This document shows positions 47,120-47,150 of a stretch of DNA of 47,150 nucleotides, piece after piece (the first letter of the stretch is position 1; each line of letters starts with the position of its first letter). The notes beneath the pieces were generated by a model. It saw nothing but the letters and a program-made list of their open reading frames with translations, had not been told where the DNA came from and made no database searches. The translations under genes were made by a program, and so were the position numbers. Source of the stretch: Cyanobacteria bacterium QS_8_64_29 (GTDB taxonomy: Bacteria > Cyanobacteriota > Cyanobacteriia > Cyanobacteriales > Rubidibacteraceae); assembly GCA_003022125.1 (NCBI GenBank), contig PXQH01000023.1, positions 1 through 47,150 of the forward strand, written 5' to 3'.

Positions 47120-47150
47120 TAGCAAGATCACCTGAATCGTGAACAGGAGG
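47120..47150 (+). mobile_element. MITE family B, copy 4, cut by the window end
   Basis: The last 31 bases, TAGCAAGATCACCTGAATCG and GTGAACAGG, match the left end of family B, most closely copy 1. A TA precedes it at 47118-47119. It borders the HigB-type fragment on its other side. Confidence 0.8.

Overview
The window comes from a cyanobacterial chromosome. The evidence is the photosynthesis-linked gene set (PetL of cytochrome b6f, the flavodiiron pair Flv1/Flv3, an NdhI-maturation factor of the CRR6 family, cyanobacterial DUF3685, DUF3181 and DUF4168 proteins), the frequent octamer GCGATCGC (HIP1) typical of many cyanobacteria, and a high GC content. I cannot name the species. Genes are densely packed; four convergent pairs overlap by exactly 4 bp with both stop codons nested in CTAG or TTAA.

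Layout. 0.2-6.5 kb: aroB, petL, a lone IS200/IS605-type tnpB whose right end supplies the stop codon of a histone-deacetylase-family gene, then gyrA. 6.6-9.4 kb: a scarred accessory patch with three copies of a 102-bp MITE (family A here), one copy of a 128-bp MITE (family B), a HEPN/MNT toxin-antitoxin module with the HEPN gene split, a decayed DUF6883/DUF4926 pair and a broken Ca2+/cation exchanger gene. 9.4-12.9 kb: flv3-flv1, O2 photoreduction. 13-14.6 kb: two gene relics and Fe-superoxide dismutase. 14.7-18.4 kb: a five-gene nickel/cobalt uptake operon (lipoprotein, CbiL/NikL-like, CbiM, CbiQ, CbiO) behind G-tract inverted repeats that could be a metal-sensor operator. 18.5-35 kb: mostly housekeeping and envelope genes (BI-1 protein, DD-peptidase, a deleted AEC transporter, O-antigen ligase-like protein, hydrolases, a glycosyltransferase, MFS transporter, tRNA-Arg, moaC, an LpxB-like protein, an M23 peptidase). 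35-44.7 kb: ftsH, a DUF3685 pseudo-response regulator, a PerR/FurC-like repressor, a replication-protein-like gene with a convergent ParA ATPase, the CRR6-like gene and katG. 44.7-47.15 kb: a toxin-antitoxin graveyard.

The most interesting pattern is at the two accessory patches. The same 128-bp MITE, flanked by a TA duplication, sits inside the HEPN toxin gene (7.2 kb) and inside a HigB-type toxin gene (46.9 kb, with another copy bordering the same fragment at 47.1 kb). Removing the element and one TA restores both reading frames exactly. In both modules the antitoxin gene is intact. Next to the second, a hicB antitoxin is intact while only the last 18 codons of hicA remain. The toxin halves have been lost and the antitoxins kept, in at least two cases by one element family. 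A second MITE (102 bp plus TTA, so 105 bp per insertion) sits in frame inside the cation exchanger gene.

Limits: no database search was possible. Family names rest on recognised motifs, and several frameshifts could be sequencing errors rather than biology.
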